Of a stretch of DNA of 64,000 nucleotides, positions 21,464-34,330 are shown piece after piece. The translations under genes and the position numbers were made by a program. Positions within the stretch are counted from its first letter, which is position 1; every line of letters begins with the position of its first letter. This DNA is from Entoloma clypeatum (taxonomy: Eukaryota > Basidiomycota > Agaricomycetes > Agaricales > Entolomataceae): assembly GCA_963565915.1 (NCBI GenBank), contig OY751486.1, forward strand, positions 4,216,001 through 4,280,000. Direction: 5' to 3'. The notes beneath the pieces were generated by a model. That model saw only the letters and a list, made by a program, of their open reading frames with translations. It was not told the origin of the DNA and did no database searches.

Positions 21464-21969
21464 AGATTTCCAATCTGCCCCTATCATCGTCCATACACTC
21501 CCTCCCTTCTGTTTTCCCCGGTTCCTTTACATCTCTTTCCAAGTTATTCTGTTGTCCTGTTTTCAACGCCACCACCTTCCAAGCTGCCCTTAAGATCGAG
21601 GAATTCATTCATATTGTGGAATAACATGGAGTTACTGGATCCATACTTTGACTATGTTTCATATTATACCTTTCTTACCTTGACCGCTACGAGCATTGGC
21701 CCTTCACGACCCCTCATGAACAAGTTCGAAATTTGATCTATTCTCTCGAGATTCTAAAAGCCTGGGACGCAATTTCCTTCTAATAATTTAATCGATTGCT
21801 TATGTATATGCATCTTGTTCGATGTATTCGGGGGTTCCTGCAAGTCGGTACTAAAGCACGCACGTGAGTAGCTGTGATGAGGCTGAACTGATGCTGCGCT
21901 GCAGCGATCGCAGCAACCACTTTCTTGAAGACGACCCCCGTCACCATCATTCTTGTTCTGTGTGAATCC
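21464..21969. other. Intergenic region between Rrm4-like gene and AIP1
   Basis: 3' flank of the Rrm4-like gene and promoter of AIP1. No gene seen. Repeated at 30172-30677. Confidence 0.55.
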
Positions 21970-22278
21970 ATGTCTTTCAAGCGAATTGGCCTCTTTCCCC
22001 CGAATCCGGTCACCGTGCGAGGCACCCCTACCAAAGTTAGTGCAGTGAAGGACAAAGTAGTCTATGCATCTGGCAAGACCGTTATCGTACGTTGTTCACA
22101 TGGATAAAAAACGCGTGGAACTAACTCTCCACTGGGTCCAGATCCGCGATTTGAATGTGAGATGGTCGAGTTGAGCATGCATGTCAGGAGCTTGAACCTA
22201 AACGATCTAGAACCCTCTCCTTGCGACAACCTATTCTGGCCATGTCCAAAGCACTACGGTGGCCCGTATATCGCCTTC
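21970..22278 (+). CDS. AIP1: AIP1, 5' fragment cut by the assembly gap
   Basis: Start MSFKRIGLFPPNPVTVRGTP and the first exons match the complete gene at 30678-33299. The fragment stops at the first N. It is the contig end rather than a broken gene. Confidence 0.85.
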
Positions 22279-22478
22279 NNNNNNNNNNNNNNNNNNNNNN
22301 NNNNNNNNNNNNNNNNNNNNNNNNNNNNNNNNNNNNNNNNNNNNNNNNNNNNNNNNNNNNNNNNNNNNNNNNNNNNNNNNNNNNNNNNNNNNNNNNNNNN
22401 NNNNNNNNNNNNNNNNNNNNNNNNNNNNNNNNNNNNNNNNNNNNNNNNNNNNNNNNNNNNNNNNNNNNNNNNNNNNNN
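22279..22478. other. Assembly gap, exactly 200 N
   Basis: A run of 200 N, a round number usual for gaps of unknown size. It sits exactly between the two 8,508-bp copies. Confidence 0.99.
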
Positions 22479-23573
22479 TCACATTTGAAAAGGTACAGTT
22501 CCTCTTCCGGGATGTGGTCGAATATTGTCAGGTCTCGGAAACCAAAATTTTTTGCCAAGACTTCTTTCGGGACATGTGCTAGCCAGTCTGTAAGAAGGAA
22601 GGTCGCGTCTTCGGAAAATGTGCCTTCATCGAAGACGAGAAGGAATTCCGCTCCGCTTCCAGTTGTATTCTTGGCCTGGATAGAGTGTGGGTGCCCAGCC
22701 GGAAAGTACCATAAATCACCCTCAGACTGGAGGGGGACATGGGTAAAGGCAGCAGACGAGAGGAACGAAAGCTTACGACGTCCCCGACGAAGACATTTCC
22801 TTCAGGTGTTATCGTGCTTATTCTGACATCGCCCTTGAGGAAGAAGCGTCAAAGGCGGCTCCGAAACTTAAACAAGGGGTAGTGGGACCTGCCTTCAGCA
22901 TGTACGCCCACTATAGGGAAAATCAGTTACGTATCCCCAAGTGGATGGGTGTACCTGCCTCTGCTGTATTATGCCAATGTAGCTCCCTGATCGGCGAAAG
23001 AAACTGTTGGGTCGATCCAAAAATACAGCAAGATGCAAGGGACCTACCGAATTGCGCCGGGTTCGAGTCGCATATTCACGCCTGACAAGCACGTCAGTGT
23101 TTGTGCCTTTGTGCCTACGGGCAAGAGGGAAGCGGTCACCGGCCAGAGCAGTCGCGGCAGGCATTACGTTCACTGCCTCTTATTTTAGAAAACGCAAACC
23201 GTGGATGGGTAAGACGCGTACCATTCTGTTCACGAGACCAACCTCCGTTGGACAATCGTGTATGACTGAGGGAGAACGGCCATTTCAGGTTCGGGAGTCG
23301 TCCTTCATCAGTTGTCGGCGGAGCGAAGGTGTCTGGGTTCTGTAACTCGATTTCAATGTTTTCAGGACCAATGATCGTCGCTCCTGTGGTGCCTCGGATT
23401 GGCTGAGGGATGACATTCGAACCCACACCCCACAATGGGTCGTTTCGGTCGGGTTCGACTTTTGCATAAATAGAAGAGGTTCTCGGAGAACGAAACTCCG
23501 GGGCAGGCGCAGCAATCGTCGCCTGCTTGATAAGAGTAAGTAGAATTAGTGCGGCAGGCACAGAGACCAACAT
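22479..23573 (-). CDS. Oxalate decarboxylase, second copy, 3' part missing at the gap
   Basis: Identical to the 5' part of the gene at 12869-14865: signal peptide, first cupin and linker up to EEELYLFK. It ends at the gap in mid-exon; the second cupin is absent. The cut coincides with the contig edge, so this is very likely an assembly product rather than a truncated paralogue. Confidence 0.85.
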
Positions 23574-24104
23574 GGGGGAAGGGGAGGAAGAAGTAGACTC
23601 TGTTGAGCTTTGATACTGCCGTTTTTAAGGCGTTGTGTGGCTGATGACCGGTTTTCATGACGTATGGCTTTGAGAAAACGAGTTGCCACACTTCCTTTTG
23701 TGGTTACATAACTGGATGGGTTCTGACCGGGGTTTTGTCGACCTAGTATTGCAGTGAGTCCAGAGCTGATTCGTTTGAGACCATAGACGGGCTCGGCTGG
23801 AAATAATAGAATGTAATTTCCGGGGGAAAACATATTCCCACAGAGATGACGCCAACAAGACGTCAATCTCAGCCACTCGAAGAATCATGATCGCTTCAAT
23901 CAGGACATCAGCTCTGCAGTATGGCGGCGATATAATCCACTGAAACGCAGTGAGCCATGAGTGCATGAGTGTCATCATGAAAGATGTGTCGCGTCGTGAG
24001 GCGCGGTCATGTGATGTTTTCTCATTTCAAGAACAACTGTCAAGGCTCAGAATTGCTTGACGTCGTCCTCCCGTACATTGAACCTTCTGGGGTGTCTTTT
24101 CACA

Positions 24105-25547
24105 ATGGATACACAAGATGATGTTTTCAATGCCCCTGCCATCGTTGACTGTGATCTACTCGAGGCTGCCAAAGAGAACGTGCAGCCACTGGCCACCGGT
24201 CGTAGAGTCACTGCACTGTCAACGATCCTGGCAACACCCCATTCCCAAAGAGAATCGAAACTCTCCGCCACTCGCAATCGGCTTCGTATCAATGTAGAGC
24301 TGGCGCTGGAAGATGACGATGGGGATCCATTAGAAGCTTACTGTCGCTTGGTATATTGGACCGTTGAGAACTACCCTCAAGGGCCGAGCGTGGAGTCGGG
24401 ACTCATAGAACTTTTAGAAGAGGCTACACGGGTTCTCAAAGACGACAGAAATGGGCTATGGAGAGGTGATATCAAGTACCTCAAGTTGTGGCTTCTCTAC
24501 GCCAGTTTCGTCGAGAGACCAACTCTCATATATCGGTTTTTGATCGCAAACGAGATCGGGTCCGGTTTTGCACTCCTGTATGAGGAGTACGCAGCTGTAT
24601 TGGAGCGCGATGGCCGGTGCGTCACTCAGGAACTATCCCGATCTCACGACGCGATTGATCAACGTTAGGCGGAAGGACGCCGACGAAGCATATACCCTGG
24701 GAATTGCCAGAAGGGCCTCGCCTCTTGAACACCTGAAAAGCAGACATGACGACTTCCAGAAACGCATGATGTCCGGGATGATTGTCCCTGTGGCCCCTCC
24801 CGCAATCCCTACCGCATCATCAAGGCCCGTACTTGGGTCGACTTCTAAATCGAGTATTTCGTCCACCCTTTTGGCTTCGTCACGCAGTAGCACATCGACC
24901 CCACCATCAGGTGCTCGAACAGCCTCCAATACCCCTCTGCAAATCTTTGTCGACCCCACGGGTTCAGAGTCACAAGCCTCAGAATCCTCGCCAAACATGT
25001 GGACTGACCTAGGCACGCGCAAAACAAGAATAAAGGAGAATGTGCCAGAGGTTAAGAAACTTGGTGGTACAACACTGAAACAAGCTGGAAAATCCAAAAG
25101 GATCGCATCTAGTTCTAGCTCGGGCTCAGGCTCCAAAATCGCCATCTATAGGGATCCAGCCCCAGAAGTGATGCCGCCTCCTCCTGTTCCTACATCAAAA
25201 ATAGGACCAGCGACAAACCCACGGACACCTGCGAAGAGCACGATTTTACCATTCGTTGATAACGAAGATGGAACGGCCTCTGGCGCCGCGCCCGGCACAC
25301 CCATGTTTACGCCGTTCCGTGACGAAGTAAGTTTCTCATTATCTTTACATTTCCGAGACTCACATCCATCTGCGCTTTCCAGACTGTTGCAACGCCAACC
25401 CCACCATCCCTACCGGTCCCTGAGTCCGTTATGAAGGTCAAGGCGGGACCCAAGGTGCCCGGACTGACTTCGGAAGCAGAGGCTCTCAGGAAGGATCCTC
25501 TGAAGAACCACTTTGAAGTCTTTGTGGAAGGGATGGTTAGCGAGTGA
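24105..25547 (+). CDS. MAD3: Mad3, second copy
   Basis: Same exons and same protein as 15397-16839, shifted by 8708: both KEN boxes, the Mad3/BUB1 region I domain and no kinase domain. Silent sites also look unchanged, which argues against an old duplication. Confidence 0.85.
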
Positions 25548-25584
25548 CTCATTTGACGACTGATTTCTTGATGAATAAACTTTG

Positions 25585-25834
25585 GAATTATAGAATAACT
25601 AGGCGTATGCTTGTGCAAGACCTTGATCATAATCGTCTGTGCATCTTTCAGAGCTGGACCTTTCCACATGTACTCAATCCACGGACGTGAACCAGGCACA
25701 GAAGGTGTAATAATCCTTATGCCACCTGATGCCACTGCACTTGGACGTGACGTAAATGGTAAGCCTTGGACAACGTGGCGCATCTTGGAAGGAGAATCCC
25801 TCGTAACATCAACGCCTTGTCCTCGGCGTCCCAA
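25585..25834 (-). CDS. Unidentified minus-strand exon, second copy
   Basis: Identical to 16877-17126. See that entry for the coding evidence and its limits. Confidence 0.4.
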
Positions 25835-26428
25835 TAATTCAATTGACCTCTGAGTCCCGAACTGCAGCGGGAATTGGTGGTGTAGTCAAGTCATCTTTCG
25901 CAAGAACTTGAATTCTTCACGGTATAATTTCTTTTGGGTCGGTAATCACAGCGGATTCAAAGGAGTCTTTGTCACCCTCTTTGGAGGATCATTCACTGTC
26001 AGCGCAGTTCAGTACAAGTTTTCCTTGGATGTCCATCTGACTCTTACTTTGAAGGAAACCCCTGCGTGTCTGGCGTTTTCTGATCGAAGATTCTGGACCA
26101 GTCCTATGCTATGGTTGCACTATATGGACTCGAGGACCGCGGAAGTCGTCGTCAATGAAGCTCGGTGGCAAGGCGTCCGAAGATTATTCTTGTGTGATCG
26201 CAATCGGTTCTTCCGCCGAGAAGCAGGCTCTCCCCTGCTCCTCCCCTTTCCACAAGATTCCGCGGATGCTAGGATGCCGGGATTCAGGGCATGTGTGGAA
26301 AGTGACGCATCCCTGGAAAGCCCTGCTTCCAGTTTTCTAAGGGGCCTGGCCTGTACAAAAGGGCTTGATCTCTGCGAGAGTATTCCTTGTCTTCCCATCA
26401 CCACTTGTCCTCTCCAACGCAAAGTGCA

Positions 26429-26855
26429 ATGTATCACTGCCATCTCGCCCTCCTCGTTCTCTGGACATCGCTCGTTGCTGGTGCTCCACTTCCTCAGGAT
26501 AACCATAATACGCAAACTTTGGAGAGTACAACCGTCCCGGAGGCAGTTATCACCGATGTTCTGTGGCGCACAAACGTCTTCGGGCATATTTCTTCCGGTG
26601 CTTCAAGCACCCAAGCTACAACGCAAACCTCACCGATAGCGGGGAGCGAAAGGTGTGTTAAGGGCTCTCGAAACACACCATCCTACTGACTGTTCCATTG
26701 CAGTAGTACAACTACTGACTCCAATTCTATCCTGAATAACATCATATCTGTGTGGACGACGAACAGGTGAGAAGACTTTTGTATGATGCGGGAAGTATGC
26801 TGACTGTCATGTTTTCAGAGATACGACGAAACGTAGTCGTACTATTCGTCGGTGA
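26429..26855 (+). CDS. Small secreted Ser/Thr-rich protein, second copy
   Basis: Identical to 17721-18147: signal peptide, two introns, basic C-terminus. Confidence 0.5.
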
Positions 26856-27292
26856 GTATCATATATTTCCGGACTTTCTTTCAGACCATTGAGTTATCCT
26901 CCACAGCCGCCATCGCCACCCATGATTTTTTATCTTCGCCAATATTTAAGACTTGATTAGACGTGGATTGTTCGTACGGTGGGCTCATCTTCTTCCTCCG
27001 ATATCATTCATCTGAACATCATTGTGCAGATAAACGACGAATTTTTATGCATTATTATTTAGGGAGGAATAGATGTACTTAGTACTACTGAAAGACGATA
27101 CCCATGATGAATTGATGATCGCGTTACATAAGCCAACGGTGGCAGAGAACTTTTTTGGACTGGGACGAGCGCTTTTTCTTCACCATCGACTGTCCAGGAT
27201 TTATTATAGAGGACTCTCTCTCTCTCCTGGATCCTGTTTCTCTTCTCTTCCCTCTCTCTTACGATTAGTTCTACCACTTTCTGATAATCACG

Positions 27293-30171
27293 ATGGATTC
27301 CGAGTACGATCACGTCCCTCAAGATGACGATTCCCAAGGCCCACACCCCCACCCATACCTCCACGAACCTCTTTTATACATATCCAGCATACCACCATAT
27401 GTCACGGACGAAAGCCTAGCGTTGGCTTTCGTGACTTGTGGTCCATTCAGACCAAAGATACCACGCGACGCCACCAACACCACCCTCTCTGGTACAATCG
27501 AGTTTAAGTTCATCGAGAAGGGTGAGTGCCAAGACCAGGCGCGAAGCGTTCGCAATTGCGTGATGAAACTCTAACACCTTTCTCAGCTGAGAAGGCGCTC
27601 GCCACGCTGCAATCACGGCCAGTGCCTGGTATCCACCCTCCTGCCCCCTTGATGCTTTCTCCCTACCCCCCGACCAACCCTTTGACTCCGCTTCCACCTC
27701 CATCTGCTCTTCCCCGCCTCATAAAACATCTGCCACCGGGGTACACCGACCCTCAACTTTATGACCTCTTCCGGCCCTTTGGTGCCCTTGCTTCTGTGAG
27801 GACCCAGACTCATTTCGGCCCTGATACGGGCACAGTCGAGTTTTGGAACGAAGATGATGCCCGTGCCGCCGAAGGCGCCATGCACTGTGCTGAGATCGAC
27901 GGTCAAAATATCGCTGTCCAGGTATACCAGTCCCGGCGAGCTAGTGCAAATGTTGCGGAGTTTAACGCGAGCGCACCAACATTTGTTCCCTCCGGGTCGA
28001 TGTTTAGCTCATATCCAGCCCAAGTACGTGTCCATTGCTTTGAATTAGGCCAAGTCCACCATTGATACTGGTATCCTATAGTACTCACCGCGTTCTCCAC
28101 CTCGTGGCAGCCCGTTTCCCGTGAGATCGCCGGTATTGCCACCAGCAGTATTGCCCTTTGTCCATGGCCCAGGCCAACAAGTGCAACTCGCGCCCATAGC
28201 CGGGCCCGGCTCGAATAGTCACAGTGGCCTAATCGATCCTTGCAATCTATTTTGCAAGGTGAGTGAACATCTACATTCTCGCATAACCTGCAAGCCAATC
28301 ATCATTCTTAGAACCTTGATCCTGAAATTGATTCAAATAGCCTGTTCACTCACTTCCGTCAGGTAGGTTAGGACTGTTGAGTTCAATGGAATAATTGTGA
28401 TCTAACCTCGACCTCAGTTCGGCCAGATTGTCAGGTATGATGAGCCTTCTCACGTGAATGCGAGGATCTTTAATTGAACTTTTCAAAGCGCCCGTGTCAT
28501 GCGCAATGAAAATGGAGAGAGCCGTGGATTTGGTTTTGTGTCATTCCAGACGCCTGATCAAGGTAGCCATTCAAATCCCCTATATGGACTACTCTCAATC
28601 TTTTGTTAAAGCGGCGGCCGCGATGCATGCTATGAATGGTCTTCAGCTGGGGAGTAAACAAGTTATCGTGCGTCTCCACGAACCAAAGCAGTTGCGACAA
28701 GAAAAACTTGCACAACGTTTCGGTCACAATGGCCACCCCAGAAGTTCTAGCGGTGCCACAAGTCCCACTGCTAGCGAAGCTGGAGATGGATGGCCGAGCC
28801 CTCGTCACCATTCGATATCCCTCGGATCGCATTACGACAGATCTGACAGGGGAAGGAGAGGATCAGGTAGCTACTTCAATGTAAGTTACCCACAGCATCT
28901 GTCCCATATCTTTGCTATATTGACAATTTACACAGGCAGCGCTTTCCGGGACTCTCAATCTACCTATGCGATACGACGACCTGGCTGCTTTATCGCCCGT
29001 TGTGCGAAAAGAAGTTTTGACTGGAGAATTGAGTCGCCGAGTCAAAGCTACGGGAATCGTCCATGAGGCCGGAATCGAAGCAATTGTGGAGTCGCTCGTT
29101 GGTTTATCACTCAGCGAAGTTTTACAGTCTATTGAGGATCCCGCAAAACTCAAAGACCAAGTTCAAGGGCTAAAAAATACGCTTAGGCCGAAAACGGCGA
29201 CCCCGTCAAAATCGTCATCGCCAGCTGCATCACAGGACTCACGTCTTCTCGACCCTAATTCAGCTAATGCCACCGCGAGTGCACCAGAACACCCGTCTAC
29301 GCCCGTTTCTGTTAGCCCGCCACGTACATCGTCACCATCGGGTTCCGTGCCGCCTACATCGGAACGAGATCGGATCCTCGCTTCCATCAGCAAACTTGAA
29401 TCTTCACGCCAGGCAGAGCTCACCGATCTACTCATGAGCCTGCCCAAGCGCGAACGTGCCATGTGTCTTTTCAATGTGGAAGTCCTGCGCTCAAAGCTCG
29501 CGGATGCGAAAATGGTCCTGGACAGCGATGATGCGGATGACGACCAAAAACTCTCCGATTCCCAATCCACCAAATCCGCACCACAGCCTGCTCCTGTCAC
29601 TCCTCAAAAGAAGTATGTCGCTACTGTAGCGGAAGAGTCACCAAAGACCCCTGCCCTCTCATCGAAGGGTCCTTCTGCCGCCTCCTCGCCTTTACCTGCT
29701 ACACCGGGAAGTGTGGGTGCAGCCCATACCATTTCCTCCTTGGCGAAAATGCCAGCCTCGGAAATCATTCGCCTTGCATCGTCGTCATCGGCGACGGGAT
29801 TGCCGTTGCCCAAGGCTGATCCCCTCATCACTAAGGCCACAAATGAGTTTATTGACAATTTACACGACAAACCCATCCAATTCCAAAAGCAACAACTGGG
29901 TGAAAAACTGTGAGTGAGGTTTTTTGCCCTCGTAGACCGCACTGACGAAGTTTCCCAACAGCTTTAAAATTGTCAAGTCCTTTGGAGTCAAAGGAGCAGT
30001 ACGTACCAGGTTGTTCCATAAATTCTAAATCAAGATGATGACGACACTTTGCAGCCCAAAATTACAATTGCCCTTCTGGATCAAGAGGACCTTCGTTCAT
30101 TAGCCCACCTCATGAACAGCTACCCTTCCGTGTTGAAGGAGAAAGCACTCACTGCTATACCAAGCAAATAG
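27293..30171 (+). CDS. RRM4: Rrm4-like protein, second copy
   Basis: Identical to 18585-21463, with three RRM and three MLLE-like domains and the same ten exons including the 17-nt one (28418-28434). Confidence 0.85.
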
Positions 30172-30677
30172 AGATTTCCAATCTGCCCCTATCATCGTCC
30201 ATACACTCCCTCCCTTCTGTTTTCCCCGGTTCCTTTACATCTCTTTCCAAGTTATTCTGTTGTCCTGTTTTCAACGCCACCACCTTCCAAGCTGCCCTTA
30301 AGATCGAGGAATTCATTCATATTGTGGAATAACATGGAGTTACTGGATCCATACTTTGACTATGTTTCATATTATACCTTTCTTACCTTGACCGCTACGA
30401 GCATTGGCCCTTCACGACCCCTCATGAACAAGTTCGAAATTTGATCTATTCTCTCGAGATTCTAAAAGCCTGGGACGCAATTTCCTTCTAATAATTTAAT
30501 CGATTGCTTATGTATATGCATCTTGTTCGATGTATTCGGGGGTTCCTGCAAGTCGGTACTAAAGCACGCACGTGAGTAGCTGTGATGAGGCTGAACTGAT
30601 GCTGCGCTGCAGCGATCGCAGCAACCACTTTCTTGAAGACGACCCCCGTCACCATCATTCTTGTTCTGTGTGAATCC

Positions 30678-33299
30678 ATGTCTTTCAAGCGAATTGGCCT
30701 CTTTCCCCCGAATCCGGTCACCGTGCGAGGCACCCCTACCAAAGTTAGTGCAGTGAAGGACAAAGTAGTCTATGCATCTGGCAAGACCGTTATCGTACGT
30801 TGTTCACATGGATAAAAAACGCGTGGAACTAACTCTCCACTGGGTCCAGATCCGCGATTTGAATGTGAGATGGTCGAGTTGAGCATGCATGTCAGGAGCT
30901 TGAACCTAAACGATCTAGAACCCTCTCCTTGCGACAACCTATTCTGGCCATGTCCAAAGCACTACGGTGGCCCGTATATCGCCTTCAGGATACTACTGCG
31001 CATCCGCTGATGTGACTGGGATGGGTAGATGCCTTCAACCAATCACCATTGATGATTAGTGAACCTCTGCAGTCAAGATCTGGGATACCGTTGGCGAGGA
31101 CCAAGTCCTGAAGGGAGAATATAGAGTTTTATCTGGACGCATGTTCGTGTTTAGCAAAGCAGGGGTCCTCGATCTCGATTCATCTTAACTTACACCCACA
31201 TGCAGAAACGATCTAGAATGGGATGGCGAGAGTAAACGGATCATTGCCGTGGGGGATGGACGGGAAAAGTATGTGCCCAGGCTGTGCTACTTCTGATTAG
31301 GCTTAAGAATACTGCGAGGAAGGTTTGGGCATGCTTTCATGATGGACAGTGGTTCTGCTACTGGGGAGATCAGTGGCCACTCCAAGGTTCGGGCTTTTCG
31401 CGTTTTGATCATGCTTGTGGTTTCTGATCACAAGATGCAGCCTATCAATGCGGTCTCTATTAGGCACCAGAGGCCGTTCCGGGCAGCAACTGCTGCAGAC
31501 GATGGCTCGATTGTCTTTCACCAGGGTACGTGTCGTCTAAAATAGTCTCTAAACAATTTATCGATTCATTGAACCTAGGTGTTCCTTTCAAATATGATAA
31601 GGTCTCAAAAGTTCACCTCTTTTCTTGATCTTTCTCCAGACAGAAATGACAGACTATCAAAACCCACACCAAATTCGTTCAAGACGTACGGTATGCTCCA
31701 TCTGGTGATCACTTTGCGAGCGTTGGTAGCGACGCGAAGATCTTCCTATATGATGGGAAGACAGGAGATACACTCAGCGAGTTTGTGGCGAATCATAAAG
31801 GCAGCATTGTATGTTAACTAACCTTATGACTCATGAAACGGGCAACCCCTAACAATCGTAGATGGCCTGCTCTTGGAGTTCTGATAGCAAATCCCTGATC
31901 ACGTCATCAGCAGACTGCACTGTGACTTTATGCACGTCCTCCACTTTACTTTGGGGTGGACCATCGGCTGATGACTGTACAGGGGAGGTGGAGAGTCAAA
32001 AGCCAGTCACCACATGGAAACTCGGTGCTGGTGTTGATCACCAGCAAGTGGGTAATGCGTGGAGTGGAGACAGAGACATTGTATCTTTGTCGTTATCTGG
32101 TGACTTGAACATCTTTGACCAGAGAGTTGGTGACAAGCCTACGAGAGTTTTCAATGTAAGTTCATCACACATTGGGGGAGGCAATAGACATCAGAATTCC
32201 TTGTCAACAGGCGACCCAGAAATCCATTACGGCCCTTGCACCGGCAGGCACTGACACCTTCCTTGCTGGTAATGCCGATGGGCATGTCCTTTCGTTTTCA
32301 CCATCGTCAAGTGAATCTACAAGTCTGCAAGGAACTGGGCATTCGAACTGTATCTCTGGGCTTGCCCCATCTTCAGATGGTGCCACTGTCTTCTCGACTG
32401 GTTATGACGACCGTGTCCGGGAAATCCAGAGTAACGGCGGCACTTCAGAGTTCATGTGAGTCTTCAGATTTGTGGCTTCGTTATATTCGCTTATGCCGCG
32501 TCATCCTCTCATTCAGATCGACGTCTCTTCCGACGTCTGCTCAACCCAGATCGGTCGCAGTGACAGAAGACGGGGCGGTATTCGTGGCTGAAATCAATAA
32601 TATCGAGGCCTTCCGTGCAAGCCAACGCGTATTTCATGAAACACCCAAATATGCACCGAGTTCTATAGCTGCATCGAAAAACCTGGTTGCCATCGGCGGG
32701 GAAGTAAGTGTACTTTCATTGAGACCATAATCATCCTTCTGAACATATTTGTAGGATCAGAAACTTCGTCTTGCAGAATGGGACGGTAGCTCATTCAAGA
32801 ACGTTGTAGTTCTTGAAGGTAACAAAGGCGTCATATCAGCTTTAGCGTTTTCGCCGGACGGGAACTTGCTTGCCTCTGGTGATGTACTTATCTCTTTCCA
32901 ATAGCGACTCTTCCAATGTGCACTGATTTTTACCTCTTAGTCTAGCGGTAAAGTCGTCCTGTTTGATGTAAAAGGGAAGAAGGTCTGTACATCTCACCCG
33001 TACGTTTTAGTAAGTGTTCAATGATCTTGCAGCTCGTTACTTCCCGATGGTCATTCCACACGGCACGTATCAATTCCCTGGCGTGGACGCCCGACTGTCT
33101 GCACTGCGCTTCTGCATCGCTTGATACGCATGTTTATATCTGGAGCGTTGCCAAACCGATGAAAAATATTGCTATCAAGAATGCGGCACTTGGCGGGGCC
33201 AATGCTGTCCTCTGGTATGACAAGCAGTGGCCCGGGCGGCTGGCGAGTGCTGGAGCGGATGGAGCTATTAGGCTCTGGGAGGTTACTTTCCATGTATAG
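30678..33299 (+). CDS. AIP1: Actin-interacting protein 1 (WDR1/UNC-78 type)
   Basis: A cytosolic WD40 protein that works with cofilin to take apart and cap actin filaments. It starts MSFKRIGLFPPNPVTVRGTP. Recognisable blocks in order are YSGHVQSTTVARISPSGYYC, VKIWDTVGEDQVLKGEYRVL, INAVSIRHQRPFRAATAADD, FVQDVRYAPSGDHFASVGSD, ACSWSSDSKSLITSSADCTV, NAWSGDRDIVSLSLSGDLNI, ISGLAPSSDGATVFSTGYDD, ISALAFSPDGNLLASGD and INSLAWTPDCLHCASASLDT. The C-terminus is GADGAIRLWEVTFHV. This gives the two stacked propellers expected of the family. About a dozen short introns interrupt it. The first 309 bp lie inside the duplicated segment and are also present before the gap. Confidence 0.93.
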
Positions 33300-33790
33300 T
33301 TTATTATCTTGTAGGATTTGTTGTATACGACAGACATGAATTACGGGAAATCTCAGAGTACCATCGCTACCTGGGACTGGGATAAAACTGGCACTTCGGA
33401 TGTATTTGGAGCAAATTCTGAATAACTGCCCCTCTAGGTTTTAGAGAACTTGAATGTCTTCCATATTTCCCCCTCCTCCAGTGGCTTAATTATCGCCGAC
33501 CTCACGATCGCCACCCCAGCAGCAAGCAGCTTTATTTCCACAGCGAGAGCATGATGAACTGATGATGATGGCATATTGTAGCTCTCGCACGAAAGCACCA
33601 AATTATCGAGGTTGACACTGATTGCAACACAGGTGTCTTGGCCCCACCAACGACCAGAACACGACCAGAACAAGCGGCGGCAGTAAATCACGCCGCTTGG
33701 ACCGTCCCTCACTAGTGCACACCATGACATGAAACGTATATCGCCTGGACGGGTACGGTGTTGGTGTCTCCAGGGTTAACGAGCTTCCAG
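33300..33790. other. Region without a secure gene
   Basis: 3' flank of AIP1 and sequence upstream of the interrupted coding remnant. A minus-strand open frame (33434-33730) has no recognisable features. Confidence 0.45.
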
Positions 33791-34247
33791 ATGGAGGAGA
33801 TCCGAAACCTCATGCACAATGCACAGTTCGCAGCCGCGCACAAGTACGACGTCCAGGACAGATTTGTAGCAGCGATGTAGACGTTTATTGTTCAGGCGAA
33901 CGAAGCGAAGAGTGTGACTATTCGGTGGCAGCTGGCCCTTGGCTTGCTTACTGGACCACATTCCAGAAAGGTTCTTCATTCCCGACGACGGATCTCCGGT
34001 CGACTTTTACATTTCTCACCGGGGGACCGCGATGGTCAGGCTATGTTGATCGTGGAAAGGGTTGCGTTGACGTAAGTTTGGGGGTGCTTGCTGGTACTGA
34101 CCATTCCACAGGAAGATTACGCGAATTGACAAGATCACCGACAGCAAGTGGAACACGGTGTGGTTCTACCGCGCGTCCGTCAGTGGTGAACCTGTTTCCG
34201 AGCCGGCGGCAGGGCTTGGGGCTGGTGGCCGCCCCAGGAAGCCCTAA
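33791..34247 (+). pseudogene. Coding remnant with an in-frame stop, unknown family
   Basis: From ATG at 33791 the frame reads EEIRNLMHNAQFAAAHKYDV then QDRFVAAM, hits TAG at 33878-33880, and goes on in the same frame (TFIVQANEAKSVTIRWQLAL, then GLLTGPHSRKVL). A normal intron (AC|GTAAGT to CCACAG) leads to KITRIDKITDSKWNTVWFYR and a stop at 34245-34247. Coding quality on both sides of the TAG is good, and the splice keeps the frame. It is either a recent pseudogene, a base error, or the 3' part of a gene whose 5' exons I cannot place. I do not recognise the family. Confidence 0.45.
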
Positions 34248-34330
34248 CCCTCGCGTTCCCATTGATGTAGTACATACTGTAGAACAAAAGGTCGGTTTAT
34301 GTCCTCAGATCTGAGTAGTTGGATTGATTC

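Larger units (their letters stand above)
13771..22278. repeat. First copy of an 8,508-bp exact-looking duplication ending at the N gap
   Basis: Every position equals position + 8708 in 22479-30986 as far as I compared, and all predicted proteins in the two copies are identical. The copy begins inside the oxalate decarboxylase coding region and ends inside AIP1, which are not natural boundaries. Its right edge is the first N of the gap, and the second copy starts at the first base after it. This is the pattern of overlapping contig ends that were scaffolded without merging. Confidence 0.95.
22479..30986. repeat. Second copy of the 8,508-bp duplication, starting at the N gap
   Basis: Starts at the first base after the gap, inside the oxalate decarboxylase coding sequence, and matches 13771-22278 shifted by 8708. 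At 30986 it runs without a break into the unique remainder of AIP1. It repeats oxalate decarboxylase (5' part), Mad3, the secreted protein and the Rrm4-like gene, together with the spacers between them. Confidence 0.95.

Noticed and set aside
22162..22826. Long open frames running through the N gap
   Set aside because: They are produced by reading N as unknown residues; the bases on either side come from different genes (AIP1 and oxalate decarboxylase).
12869..23573. A true gene family expansion of oxalate decarboxylase or Mad3
   Set aside because: The second copies are identical and cut exactly at a contig end, so an assembly cause is simpler.
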